A DNA stretch of 27,872 nucleotides from Bacteroidota bacterium (GCA_003556985.1 PWPZ01000196.1:1-27872), one strand, 5' to 3'; counted from the stretch's first letter, positions 17,225-26,171 are shown. A program made the numbers and translations. Notes: a model not told the origin generated them from the sequence alone.

Positions 17225-17232
17225 TAATTTTG
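17225..17232 (+). promoter_or_regulatory. Candidate -7 promoter element for the QueA-like gene
   Basis: TAATTTTG fits the Bacteroidota -7 consensus TAnnTTTG perfectly and lies 21 bp before the ATG. At the expected 19-bp spacing the -33 position reads TTAC rather than TTTG, so the match is partial. Confidence 0.4.
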
Positions 17233-17253
17233 CGCGAACCCAAAGATTAAGAT

Positions 17254-18516
17254 ATGGCCGATCATCCTTCCCGCCCTGTTCATATTGATCATTACGACTA
17301 TATACTTCCCGAAAGCAGAATTGCCCGGTTTCCTCTTGAAAATCCGGCCGATTCAAAGATCCTTATCTATGACAAAGGCAATCTTAGTCACTCCCTTTTC
17401 AAGGATATTGCCGGGTATATGAAAAAGGATGATTTGCTGGTATTCAACAACACCAGGGTAGTACAGGCCAGGATCATTATGAGTAAGCCAACCGGGGCTG
17501 CGATTGAAATACTCCTGCTCGAACCCGCCAGTCCGCCGCAATACAACCAGGCCTTTGCCTCCCCTTCAGGGTGCCGGTGGAAATGTATGACAGGAAACAA
17601 GAAAAAATGGAAAGGCGGTCCGCTCGAAAAAGAGATTATCGCAGGAGGAACAAGAGTCAGCCTTACGGCGGAAATTGTGAATGACTACGGAGCATGGCAG
17701 GAAATAAGTTTCACCTGGAGCCCCGGGGAATTACCTTTCGGTATCATAATTGAAAATGCAGGGCTTACCCCAATCCCGCCCTACTTAAACCGGCCACCTG
17801 AAGCGGTCGACAAACAAAGGTACCAGACTGTCTATTCGCGTTATGAAGGATCGGTGGCAGCGCCTACTGCGGGTCTTCATTTCACCAGGGAACTGATAAA
17901 CGATCTTCTGGGGCAAGGTACACGTATGACTGAAGTTACACTTCATGTGGGTGCGGGTACTTTCCAGCCGGTAAAAGCACAGACGGCTGACCTGCATCAA
18001 ATGCACACCGAACATTTTACGGTGAATAAGAAAACTCTGGAAACAATACTCGACGGTCATGAAAATATTACCGCGGTGGGCACAACATCGGTACGTACCC
18101 TTGAGTCTCTCTACTGGCTTGGGGTTAAGCAGTTGGATAAAAGCAAAAACGGAATGGAAGCAAATATGCTGTCGCAGTGGGAAACAGGCGGGCTTCCCCA
18201 TGACATTCCCGTTTACAAGGCACTGGAAGCTTTACTGAAGAATCTTTTAAAAAATAATAAAACAGAGCTGGTGGCAAAAACACAATTGATGATAATACCG
18301 GGATATAATTTCAGAATGGTTAAAAAGCTTATCACCAATTTTCACCAGCCAAGAAGCACCTTACTGTTGCTTATTGCGGCCTTTATTGGTGAAGACTGGA
18401 AGAAAGTTTACGCTTATGCCCTGAAAAACGATTTCCGGTTTTTGAGTTACGGCGACAGTTCGCTGCTTATTCCCCCACACAAGGACCGAACAGATAGCGA
18501 TCAAAAGCAGCTATAA
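17254..18516 (+). CDS. queA: QueA-like S-adenosylmethionine:tRNA ribosyltransferase-isomerase, long form
   Basis: QueA moves the ribosyl part of S-adenosylmethionine onto preQ1 in tRNA, forming epoxyqueuosine. The 420-residue product retains the family landmarks: DDLLVFNNTRVVQARI, IPPYLNRPPEAVDKQRYQTV, APTAGLHFT, VTLHVGAGTFQPV, VGTTSVRTLESL, LITNFHQPRSTL and FRFLSYGDSSLL. It is about 65 residues longer than Escherichia coli QueA (356). Extra sequence lies around residues 93-125 (CRWKCMTGNKKKWKGG) and after SVRTLESL, about 290-350, where a helical insert precedes the MIIPGYNF strand. Such long forms are familiar in Bacteroidota, and some genomes carry both types, so the exact substrate is less certain than the family. 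Confidence 0.82.
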   Translation: MADHPSRPVHIDHYDYILPESRIARFPLENPADSKILIYDKGNLSHSLFKDIAGYMKKDDLLVFNNTRVVQARIIMSKPTGAAIEILLLEPASPPQYNQAFASPSGCRWKCMTGNKKKWKGGPLEKEIIAGGTRVSLTAEIVNDYGAWQEISFTWSPGELPFGIIIENAGLTPIPPYLNRPPEAVDKQRYQTVYSRYEGSVAAPTAGLHFTRELINDLLGQGTRMTEVTLHVGAGTFQPVKAQTADLHQMHTEHFTVNKKTLETILDGHENITAVGTTSVRTLESLYWLGVKQLDKSKNGMEANMLSQWETGGLPHDIPVYKALEALLKNLLKNNKTELVAKTQLMIIPGYNFRMVKKLITNFHQPRSTLLLLIAAFIGEDWKKVYAYALKNDFRFLSYGDSSLLIPPHKDRTDSDQKQL

Positions 18517-18605
18517 GAAGCGCGAAGATTTTTTAAAGGAACAGGATATGATATTTGAGAAGATTCTTTTTAAACCTTGTCCGGAAAAGCGCCTGCAGAA
18601 ACCCG

Positions 18606-20039
18606 CTAAACTTTCAATTTCTTTTCAATATCCTTTATTGACTGGCTAAAGCGTTTGTCAGTTTCTATCAGGTTGTTTACCGTTTTGCAGGCATGCAGAA
18701 CCGTGGCATGGTCCTTCCCCCCTATCTGAGAGCCAATGGAGGCAAGCGATGCCTTGGTCATATTTTTCGAAAAAAACATGGCAACCTGCCTGGCCTGGAC
18801 TATCTCCCGTTTCCTGGTCTTTTCCTGCAGCTGGTCGACATGGATGTTGAAGTAATCACACACTACCTTCTGAATATTGGAAATAGATATTTCCTTCTTG
18901 TTGTTTTTTACCAGGCGGTCGATAACCTGCCGGGCCAGATCGCTGTTTATTGATCTCCTGTTCAGGGTAGACTGGGCAAGCAGATTAATCAGGGCACCTT
19001 CCAGTTCCCTTACGTTATTGGTAATGTGAATGGCAAGGGTTTCCAAAACGTCTTCAGGAATATCAATTCCGTCATTATAAACCTTTCTTTTAAGGATTGA
19101 TATACGGGTATCAAAGTCCGGAGCCTGCATATCGGCCGATAATCCCCATTTGAACCGGGAAAGCAGCCTCTGCTCCATCCCCTGCAGTTCGACAGGTGGT
19201 TTGTCAGAAGTGAGTATAAGCTGCTTGCCTGTCTGATGCAAATGATTAAAAATATGGAAAAAAATATCCTGGGTCTTTTCTTTGCCGGCAAAGTCCTGCA
19301 CATCATCAATAATCAGCACATCGATCATCTGGTAAAAATGCAGGAAATCATTACGGTTATTGTTCCTTATGGATTCAACAAACTGGTTTGAAAATTTATT
19401 TGCATCAACATATAAAACGGTTTTATCAGGAAATTTATCGTTAACCTCTATACCTATAGCCTGGGCCAGATGGGTTTTACCAAGACCGTTATCACTGTAT
19501 AGAAAAAGAGGATTGAATGCAGTTCCCCCGGGCTTATTTGCCACAGCCATACCGGCTGAACGGGCGAGGCGGTTGCATTCCCCTTCCACAAAATTACCAA
19601 AATTCTTATCGGGGCACAATTGAGGGTCGATGTGCAACCTTTTGATTCCGGGAATTACAAACGGGTTCTTAATGGCGATATCTCCGTCATCAACTGATAC
19701 CTGTACCGGGTTGTTCTTTGGTTCGGACTTTGATTTTCCGGGAAATTTAACCGTATACGGCTTAATTCCGGAAGAAAGTGCGTTGTTCTCCATTACAACA
19801 TTATATTCAAGCTTGGCTCCATTGCCGAGTTCCTTGCGGAGAGTCTTGCTTAAAATATCAATATATTGTTCTTCCAGATATTCATAGAAAAATGGACTTG
19901 GCACCTGAATGGTTAGAATATTATCTTTAACCTTAAGTGGTACAATCGGTTCAAACCATGTTCGGAAGCTAATAGAGGGAACATTATCTCTGATTACCTT
20001 TAAACAATTATCCCAAATTAACATATGATGGCTGTCCAT
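18606..20039 (-). CDS. dnaA: Chromosomal replication initiator DnaA
   Basis: A 477-residue DnaA with the usual four domains: N-terminal interaction domain (WDNCLKVIRDNVPSISFRTW), a variable linker (about 90-140), the AAA+ ATPase, and the helix-turn-helix DNA-binding domain ending with KDHATVLHACKTVNNLIE. Walker A reads SDNGLGKTHL at residues 182-191, where the family normally has a glycine at the first position. Walker B is VLIIDDVQDF, and the arginine-finger region follows MEQRLLSRFKWG. It is convergent with queA. A second Met at codon 6 is an alternative start. The 337 bp upstream lack a DnaA-box cluster, so the origin is probably not here. Confidence 0.97.
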   Translation of the reverse strand: MDSHHMLIWDNCLKVIRDNVPSISFRTWFEPIVPLKVKDNILTIQVPSPFFYEYLEEQYIDILSKTLRKELGNGAKLEYNVVMENNALSSGIKPYTVKFPGKSKSEPKNNPVQVSVDDGDIAIKNPFVIPGIKRLHIDPQLCPDKNFGNFVEGECNRLARSAGMAVANKPGGTAFNPLFLYSDNGLGKTHLAQAIGIEVNDKFPDKTVLYVDANKFSNQFVESIRNNNRNDFLHFYQMIDVLIIDDVQDFAGKEKTQDIFFHIFNHLHQTGKQLILTSDKPPVELQGMEQRLLSRFKWGLSADMQAPDFDTRISILKRKVYNDGIDIPEDVLETLAIHITNNVRELEGALINLLAQSTLNRRSINSDLARQVIDRLVKNNKKEISISNIQKVVCDYFNIHVDQLQEKTRKREIVQARQVAMFFSKNMTKASLASIGSQIGGKDHATVLHACKTVNNLIETDKRFSQSIKDIEKKLKV

Positions 20040-20376
20040 TTTAACTTAAAACTTTTATATAAGCACATTACAAAGATTATCCTTTTCTGAAAGTACAGGC
20101 AATTTTGTTAAAAAAACTTTAAAAAAAAACCCCGAGGAGGTATTGACATTATCCAAAAAGAAACAATGGTTTTATTAACAATATTTTACAGATCAAAAAA
20201 AAAAGAAAATAATGCCTGATCCCTGATGATCAAACACTTAAGCTTTGACTGGCATAATAAATTGTTAGTTAATCCCTTATTGAAGTTCAACTAATGCTTT
20301 TTCCAGAGAGAATTATAAAAGCCCTTATTTTGATCATCGAAAAACAGGGTTTGGTCAAAATTATATTTTACCGCTT
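20040..20376. other. Gene-free region upstream of dnaA
   Basis: AT-rich interval between the MlaD-like gene and dnaA, both on the minus strand. It contains several long A-runs on the plus strand (20110-20129 and 20194-20204). Only isolated TTATCC sequences occur (about 20077 and 20149), each a poor fit to TTATCCACA, and I saw no array. No coding potential or clear terminator was identified. Confidence 0.5.
20071..20102 (-). promoter_or_regulatory. Candidate dnaA promoter
   Basis: Read on the minus strand, TTG (20100-20102) is followed after 20 bp by TAATCTTTG (20071-20079), an approximate Bacteroidota -33/-7 pair with one extra base in the -7 element. It lies about 30 bp before the dnaA ATG. 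The match is imperfect. Confidence 0.35.
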
Positions 20377-21339
20377 TTAATTGCCCCTGCGACCGAAAAT
20401 GGAGAAATTGACATACCTTCCCGGACGTTCTCTAAGGTCAATCAGCAAACTGTCCAGGTTGCGGGTGGCGCTGTCGAGATTTCTGTACAAATCCTCATCG
20501 TTTACAAGCTTGCCCAGTGAGCCTTCACCCCTTTCAATCTTTTCCATGATCTGGTTGGTTTCTGAAATTACAGAGTTAAGATTATTAACGGCAGATAACA
20601 GCTCAGCCTGGGCCAGGGAATCGGAAAGAGCAGCAAAATTGGAAAGTATGGTGTTAATATCCTGGTTACTTCCTTCGATATTTCCCGATATGGACTCCAG
20701 ATTGCCGATAATCCTGTTAAACCGGCTCTCTTCACGGGTGATAAGTGTATCGGCACTGTGGAGTGAACGTTGCAGACTTGCTGTGGCAACGCTGATATTG
20801 TCGACGGTTTCGGCAAATTGTTCACGGAATTCCTGATCCAGCATGGTCTTGAAAACAATCAGCAATGTATCCATGGAGGCCATCATATCGCCAGCCTTAT
20901 CGGCCAGTGGAATAAGATAATTACCAATGTCGGCTAACAGATCGGGTTCTATATCCCCGATCAGGGTGTCGCCCGGTGAATGTTTCACATCAAAAGGACC
21001 GGGAACAATTTCAATAGCCCTTGTTCCAAGAACATCGGCGCTAACTATCCTGGCAACAGTACCGGCAGGCAAATCAAACCTGTTTGTAATTGTCAGTCTT
21101 ACTACAAATCTATCAATTTCTTCAAACCTTAATTCTTCAACATGCCCTATCTTATAGCCGCGAACCATCACGTCGGCCGACTGTACCAGTCCGCCAACCC
21201 TGTCGTATACCACATAATAAGTATCGGAAGGAGAAAATATTCTTTTGCCATGCAGAAAGCCGTATCCCCAGATAAAAAGTCCTATAGTAACAATTACCAG
21301 AATACCAATTTTAATTTCTTTGCTGAATTTCCCCTTCAT
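20377..21339 (-). CDS. MCE/MlaD-family lipid transport protein
   Basis: The 320-residue product has an N-terminal membrane anchor (IKIGILVIVTIGLFIWGYGF, about residues 9-28), one MCE domain (VYDRVGGLVQSADVMVRGYK to IEIVPG, about residues 42-115), and a long helical or coiled-coil tail with DNISVATASLQRSLHSAD and NLESISGNIEGSNQDINTI. This is the single-domain MlaD arrangement, in which a periplasmic hexameric ring passes phospholipids between membranes. The expected ATPase and permease partners (MlaF, MlaE) are not in the window. The gene follows the amidase gene by 40 bp on the same strand, so they are probably co-transcribed. Confidence 0.88.
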   Translation of the reverse strand: MKGKFSKEIKIGILVIVTIGLFIWGYGFLHGKRIFSPSDTYYVVYDRVGGLVQSADVMVRGYKIGHVEELRFEEIDRFVVRLTITNRFDLPAGTVARIVSADVLGTRAIEIVPGPFDVKHSPGDTLIGDIEPDLLADIGNYLIPLADKAGDMMASMDTLLIVFKTMLDQEFREQFAETVDNISVATASLQRSLHSADTLITREESRFNRIIGNLESISGNIEGSNQDINTILSNFAALSDSLAQAELLSAVNNLNSVISETNQIMEKIERGEGSLGKLVNDEDLYRNLDSATRNLDSLLIDLRERPGRYVNFSIFGRRGN

Positions 21340-21379
21340 TCCTAAAGTATAAAGATCATAATTATTGCCTTCATATATA

Positions 21380-22594
21380 TTACTGGCTACCCAAAACTTC
21401 CCGCAGAGACATTAAATTACCCCTGCTAACGGCAACAATGAAAGCATCGGGAAAAACCCTGGAAACAACCTCCCGGAAGGCAACAATGTCTTCAAGGGTT
21501 GCAGCATCACCTACCACATACTTAAAAAGCCCGTCTGACTCATATACCTCTATATCATCAAGTCCGTTAAAAAAATCGGAATTGAGTGGTATTTTATTTT
21601 TGGAAGACCCTACCTGTACCTTGAATTTGATATCATCACGGTTACCGGCGGACAAGGGTTCATTATTGTCTTCGGCTGGGTTTCTTTGATGATCAGCATC
21701 ATTCAGGGTTATGCCAGTAATTGTCTCTCTTTGCTCTCCTGCATCAGCGCCCCCGGCCGTGAAGGCATAAAGTGCATCGCTTTTTCTTTCGATAGATTGC
21801 TTATAATCCCGGAAAGCCCTGAAAACAGCCGATGCAATATACGCCTGTCCCTGGTCTGAATTAAGAAACCTTTCTTCTTCCTCATTTGAGATGAATCCCA
21901 CTTCTATGAGTGCGCTGGGCATGGTGGTCTGAAAAAGAACCATAAAGCCGGCCTGCCTTACTCCCCTGTCGATACGGCCTACCCTTTCCCTGAACTGGCG
22001 CTGAACATGATCGGCAAAATTAAGGCTCTGGGTTAGAAAAGTATTTTGCATAAGGGAGAATACTATATACGACTCAGGAGAATTGGGATCAAAACCCTGA
22101 TATTGTTCATCATAATCCTCCTCCAGGAGTATGGAGGCATTTTCCTTCATGGCAACTTCCAGATTTTCTCTGGATTTGCTGAGCCCTAAAACAAAGGTAT
22201 CTGTTCCCCTCACACTTCTGTTGGGATTGGCATTTGCATGAATGGAAATAAAAAGATCGGCATGATTCCTGTTGGCTATCTCCGCACGTCTGTGGAGCTC
22301 CACAAATTCATCGGTGGTCCGGGTATAGATCACTTCCACATCGGGCAAATATTCGTTGATATATCCCCCCAGCTTCAATGATATATCCAATACTACATCC
22401 TTTTCTTTGCTTTTCCGGCCCACTGCCCCGGGGTCTCTGCCTCCGTGGCCCGGATCTATAACCACTTTCCTGAGCCTGTATGGTCCTTCGTTAACTGCGA
22501 TGGCCGGCTGGGACAAAAAAAACACGCCACAAGCAAGAAACAGGAAAGAAATCCGTTTAGATTTATAAAATATTGCAATCAGTATTTTAAGCAT
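21380..22594 (-). CDS. N-acetylmuramoyl-L-alanine amidase (Amidase_3) with SPOR-like tail
   Basis: A 404-residue secreted peptidoglycan hydrolase. The signal peptide is ISFLFLACGVFFLSQPAIA. The zinc amidase fold follows: VVIDPGHGGRDPGAVG with the first His, the Glu of FVELHRRAEIANRNHADL, SIHANANPNRSVRG with the second His, and the catalytic Glu of ALIEVGFISNEEEERFL. The linker (about 285-330) is polar. A C-terminal domain (IKFKVQVGSSKNKIPLNSDF ... GLFKYVVGDA) looks SPOR-like and could bind denuded glycan at the septum. It cleaves the bond between MurNAc and the stem peptide in the periplasm. It diverges from the lptD gene by 81 bp. Confidence 0.92.
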   Translation of the reverse strand: MLKILIAIFYKSKRISFLFLACGVFFLSQPAIAVNEGPYRLRKVVIDPGHGGRDPGAVGRKSKEKDVVLDISLKLGGYINEYLPDVEVIYTRTTDEFVELHRRAEIANRNHADLFISIHANANPNRSVRGTDTFVLGLSKSRENLEVAMKENASILLEEDYDEQYQGFDPNSPESYIVFSLMQNTFLTQSLNFADHVQRQFRERVGRIDRGVRQAGFMVLFQTTMPSALIEVGFISNEEEERFLNSDQGQAYIASAVFRAFRDYKQSIERKSDALYAFTAGGADAGEQRETITGITLNDADHQRNPAEDNNEPLSAGNRDDIKFKVQVGSSKNKIPLNSDFFNGLDDIEVYESDGLFKYVVGDAATLEDIVAFREVVSRVFPDAFIVAVSRGNLMSLREVLGSQ

Positions 22595-22675
22595 CCCTCT
22601 CCAGTTTGATTTAATTGGTTAGTTTTGGGGTTTCAAACGGCAAAATGATATTACTACAAAAATAGTATAATAAAA
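22595..22675. promoter_or_regulatory. Divergent promoter region between amidase and lptD
   Basis: The 81-bp gap contains, on the plus strand, TAGTTTTG at 22620-22627 and, on the minus strand, TATTTTTG at 22657-22664. Both fit the Bacteroidota -7 consensus TAnnTTTG. Neither has a convincing TTTG at the 19-bp spacing, so this is a suggestion only. Confidence 0.35.
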
Positions 22676-25600
22676 TTGCATAATAAGCATCAAATTAAGG
22701 TTTTTAAGCCTTTTCACGCAATAATTCCTTTAATATTGCTATGTCTCTTCCATTTTGCCGATGGCCGGCCCGGGAAAAGCACTTCAGCAACGGGCATCCT
22801 GTACCCTGAAATGGACCGGTTGACCGCCACCCACCCCCCCCATTCACAACTATTGCAGCGACCATTTCTGCCTGACACCATCGTGGCCGCACCAGATACA
22901 GTACAACGGAATGCGAGTGATCCTGACGCTTTTCCCGGGCCGCAAGATTTCCGGCAACCGCAGCAGCCATTTTCGCCTGACACCATCGGGGCAGCGGCAG
23001 ACACCCTGAATCCTGAAAACAACATCCCTTATCCCTTTCCCGGATTACAGGATCCCCGGCAACCGCAACAGCCATTTGCGCCTGACACCTTAGCAGCAAC
23101 TCCTCCCCCTTTATCCGGACCGGGAGAACAGCAAAGACAACAAAACAATTTCCTTGAGTCCCAGGTTGAGTATAATTCGGCCGACTCGATAGACTTTTCA
23201 GTCAGCGAACAAAAATTATTCCTTTACGGTCAGGCCTATGTTAAATATGAAGATATAGAGCTGAGGGCCGATTTTATCCAGATAGATCTTGCGGCAAAAG
23301 AAGTTTTCGCCAGCGGGGTAGCCGACAGTCTTGGTATAGTTCATGGTCGTCCGGTAATGACCGAAGGCGGAGAGACGTTTGAGGCCAACACCATGCGTTA
23401 TAATTTTGAAACCAAAAAGGGGATAATTTCAGGTATAGTGACCGAACAGGAAGGGGGGTTCCTTCACGGTCATACCACGAAAAAACACGAAAATAACCAT
23501 CTCCATATGCGGGGAGGAAAATATACCACCTGCGATGCCGAGCACCCTCACTTCTATGTTGCACTTACCAGGGCAAAGGTAATTCCCAACGACAAGGTGA
23601 TATCCGGTCCTGCATACCTGGTTATAGAAGATATACCGCTGCCCCTGGCGGTTCCTTTCGGCTTTTTTCCAAACCAAAGGGGGCAGACATCGGGAATCCT
23701 GTTCCCTACCTACGGAGAAGAGGCCAGCCGTGGATTTTACCTGCGTAATATGGGTTACTACCTGAACCTTAATGAATATATGGATCTAAGGATGGAGGGA
23801 GATATTTACAGCCTTGGTTCATGGTCGGTAAATGCAGCATCAAATTACCGGAAACGTTACCGTTACAACGGAAGTTTCAGGTATGCATACTCCAATAACA
23901 AAGTTGGAGAAAGGGGCTTTGCAAACTTCCAGGAAAACACCTCATATAATATTGCATGGCAGCACCGGCAGGATGCCAAGGCATCGCCCTACAGCAATTT
24001 CTCGGCCAGCGTGAACTTCGGCTCCAGCTCCTTCAATAAGTACAATTACAGTACCACCAGCCGGGATTTTGCCGACTCCTATGCCCAGAACACAGCTCAG
24101 TCAAGTATCTCCTTCAGTCACCGCTGGCCCGATTCGCCCTTTTCGCTCACCAGCAATATAAGCGCCAACCAGAACTTTTCAAATCAAACCGTAAACCTTC
24201 GCCTTCCTTCTGTAAATTTTAACATGGCCAGGCAGTATCCTTTCAGGAATGCTGACAGGGTTGGAGATACAAGATGGTATGAAAATATTGAACTCAGCTA
24301 CTCGGCGAACGTTGATAACAGACTGCAGACTTACGACACCCTGCTGTTACGAAGGGAAACGCTGGGAGATATGACCAACGGTTTCAAACACGATATTCCC
24401 CTTAGAGCCAATTTCAGGTTTCTTAACCTTCTTAATATTACACCCGGACTTACTTATTCCGGTGTTATGTATACAAGTTCCATCAGAAAAACCTGGGTTG
24501 ACGATTATGTTCCCCCCGGTCAGGACGAGGTTGCTCCCCGCCTGGTGACCGATACCATCCCCGGAGTAGTCTACGGCCATTCCTTTTTGCCCAACTTTTC
24601 CACCGGCTTAAGCCAGAATATCTACGGGATGTTCCAGTTCAGGGATTCCCGGGTAGAGGCAGTAAGGCATGTTATGACGCCGTCAGTGGGTTTTAGTTTC
24701 GCTCCCGACATGGATAACCTGGTTCCCGATTATTACCGGACGGTTCAGAGTGACACTCTGGGTAATGAAACAACCTATTCGATCTTTGAAAACGGAATTT
24801 ACGGCACCCCCAGCGTAAGGGGAAGATCAGGATCAATAAGCCTGAGCCTTGCCAATAACCTGGAAATGAAGGTCAGGAGCACAAACGACACCATAACCGA
24901 ATCAAAGAAAGTCAAGATCCTCGACAGGCTTAATTTTTCGACCAGCTACAATGTTTACGCCGATTCCCTGAACTGGTCGCCTATCAGCATGACCGGCAAC
25001 ACCAGCCTGTTTGACAATAAATTGCGGGTGAATTTCAATGCATCGTTTGATCCCTATGCCCTTGACGATAATTTCAGGAGGTATGATTCTTTCCAGTGGA
25101 GTGCCAACAGGAGGCCTTTCCGAATGACCAGAGCCGGTCTCAGCCTTACAATGGGATTCCGGTCGGCCGCAGGCAGCCGTACTTCTCCCGGGGCATCACA
25201 AGGCCAGGACAGGGTTATGCCACCTGACATGCGGGATGGCATGATTGATCCTCACTCCGATATACCTCCCGGCCAGGATGATATTTTCGGGCACCTTGAC
25301 GATATAGACCATACAGTGCATTATTACGGGGAATATGTAGATTTTAACGTGCCATGGGATATAAATATTCGTTATAACCTTAATTACAACAGGCCGCGGG
25401 ACGAGGGTCAGATAAACCAGACCCTTAATTTTTCAGGAAGCCTTAGCCTCACCCCCAGATGGCAGATACAATTCACTTCCGGTTATGATTTCAGGGCATA
25501 TGATTTTACCATGACCAGCATAAATATCCACAGAGACCTTCATTGCTGGGATATGAGGTTCGGAGTTGTTCCTTTCGGATCACGAAAAAGCTGGAACTTC

Positions 25601-25681
25601 TCCATCGCGGTTAAATCTAACATACTGAAAGATCTTAAATACCATGCACAAAGAAGCTGGTATGATAACTTCTTCCGGTAG
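22676..25681 (+). CDS. lptD: LPS-assembly protein LptD (OstA-like)
   Basis: The 1001-residue product fits Bacteroidota LptD, the outer-membrane barrel that inserts lipopolysaccharide. An N-terminal signal (HAIIPLILLCLFHFADG) precedes a proline-rich repeat segment (about 60-150), an OstA/LptA-like beta-jellyroll (about 165-300, KLFLYGQAYVKYEDIELRAD), the family hallmark FFPNQRGQTSGILFPTYGE at about 329-348, and a C-terminal barrel rich in alternating aromatic strands, ending DNFFR. The start is TTG at 22676; the next in-frame Met is residue 46, after the signal peptide, so I keep the TTG. The amidase and MlaD genes diverge from it. Partners LptE or LptABC are not in the window. Confidence 0.85.
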   Translation: MHNKHQIKVFKPFHAIIPLILLCLFHFADGRPGKSTSATGILYPEMDRLTATHPPHSQLLQRPFLPDTIVAAPDTVQRNASDPDAFPGPQDFRQPQQPFSPDTIGAAADTLNPENNIPYPFPGLQDPRQPQQPFAPDTLAATPPPLSGPGEQQRQQNNFLESQVEYNSADSIDFSVSEQKLFLYGQAYVKYEDIELRADFIQIDLAAKEVFASGVADSLGIVHGRPVMTEGGETFEANTMRYNFETKKGIISGIVTEQEGGFLHGHTTKKHENNHLHMRGGKYTTCDAEHPHFYVALTRAKVIPNDKVISGPAYLVIEDIPLPLAVPFGFFPNQRGQTSGILFPTYGEEASRGFYLRNMGYYLNLNEYMDLRMEGDIYSLGSWSVNAASNYRKRYRYNGSFRYAYSNNKVGERGFANFQENTSYNIAWQHRQDAKASPYSNFSASVNFGSSSFNKYNYSTTSRDFADSYAQNTAQSSISFSHRWPDSPFSLTSNISANQNFSNQTVNLRLPSVNFNMARQYPFRNADRVGDTRWYENIELSYSANVDNRLQTYDTLLLRRETLGDMTNGFKHDIPLRANFRFLNLLNITPGLTYSGVMYTSSIRKTWVDDYVPPGQDEVAPRLVTDTIPGVVYGHSFLPNFSTGLSQNIYGMFQFRDSRVEAVRHVMTPSVGFSFAPDMDNLVPDYYRTVQSDTLGNETTYSIFENGIYGTPSVRGRSGSISLSLANNLEMKVRSTNDTITESKKVKILDRLNFSTSYNVYADSLNWSPISMTGNTSLFDNKLRVNFNASFDPYALDDNFRRYDSFQWSANRRPFRMTRAGLSLTMGFRSAAGSRTSPGASQGQDRVMPPDMRDGMIDPHSDIPPGQDDIFGHLDDIDHTVHYYGEYVDFNVPWDINIRYNLNYNRPRDEGQINQTLNFSGSLSLTPRWQIQFTSGYDFRAYDFTMTSINIHRDLHCWDMRFGVVPFGSRKSWNFSIAVKSNILKDLKYHAQRSWYDNFFR
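22856..23110 (+). repeat. 105-bp (35-residue) repeats inside lptD
   Basis: The motif CCATTT(C/T)NGCCTGACACC recurs with starts at 22862, 22967 and 23072, exactly 105 bp (35 codons) apart. Protein units are PFLPDTIVAAPDT, PFSPDTIGAAADT and PFAPDTLAATPPP, joined by FPGPQDFRQPQ and FPGLQDPRQPQ. The third unit is partial. The repeat lies between the signal peptide and the OstA domain. Confidence 0.9.
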
Positions 25682-25770
25682 ACAATTATATAAATCAGTC
25701 ATTTACTGCAAGTATTTTGCGCAGGTAAAATATACTAACAGGAACCGTTACCCAAATCAAATAACTTAAA

Positions 25771-26148
25771 ATGAAGAGAATAATTTATACCCCGCAGGCA
25801 CCGGAAGCAGTAGGTCCCTATTCCCAGGCTGTTGAAATAAACGGAACTCTTTATATTTCCGGGCAGATCCCTCTTGATCCGGCCACCGGCAAAGTTGTTG
25901 AGGGCGGGATCAAAGAACAGACCCGGCAGGTTATGAAGAATATTTCCTCCATACTTAATGAAGCCGGCTATGACTTTCCCGGGGTCGTTAAATCAACCTG
26001 CCTGCTGACCGACATGAAAAATTTCAGGGAGATGAATGAAATTTACTCGGAATATTATCCTGAAAATCCCCCTGCCAGGGCGACCTATGCAGTTGCCGGT
26101 CTTCCCCTCGGAGTGCTTGTGGAAATAGAGACAATCGCGGTCAAATAA
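25771..26148 (+). CDS. ridA: RidA-family reactive imine deaminase
   Basis: The 125-residue product is a RidA (YjgF/YER057c) homologue, a trimeric cytosolic enzyme that hydrolyses reactive enamine or imine intermediates such as 2-aminoacrylate. Landmarks are the N-terminal PQAPEAVGPYSQAVEINGTLY, the ISGQIPLDPATG strand, and the C-terminal PARATYAVAGLPLGVLVEIE, which contains the conserved arginine that binds the substrate carboxylate. Length is normal. The ATG at 25771 follows an 89-bp gap after lptD. It converges with the ribosomal operon over a shared hairpin. Confidence 0.95.
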   Translation: MKRIIYTPQAPEAVGPYSQAVEINGTLYISGQIPLDPATGKVVEGGIKEQTRQVMKNISSILNEAGYDFPGVVKSTCLLTDMKNFREMNEIYSEYYPENPPARATYAVAGLPLGVLVEIETIAVK

Positions 26149-26171
26149 TCTTAACTGCCGGCACACAAAAA

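Noticed and set aside
20040..20376. Replication origin beside dnaA
   Set aside because: Only two isolated, poorly matching TTATCC sequences occur and no box cluster; A-runs alone are not enough.
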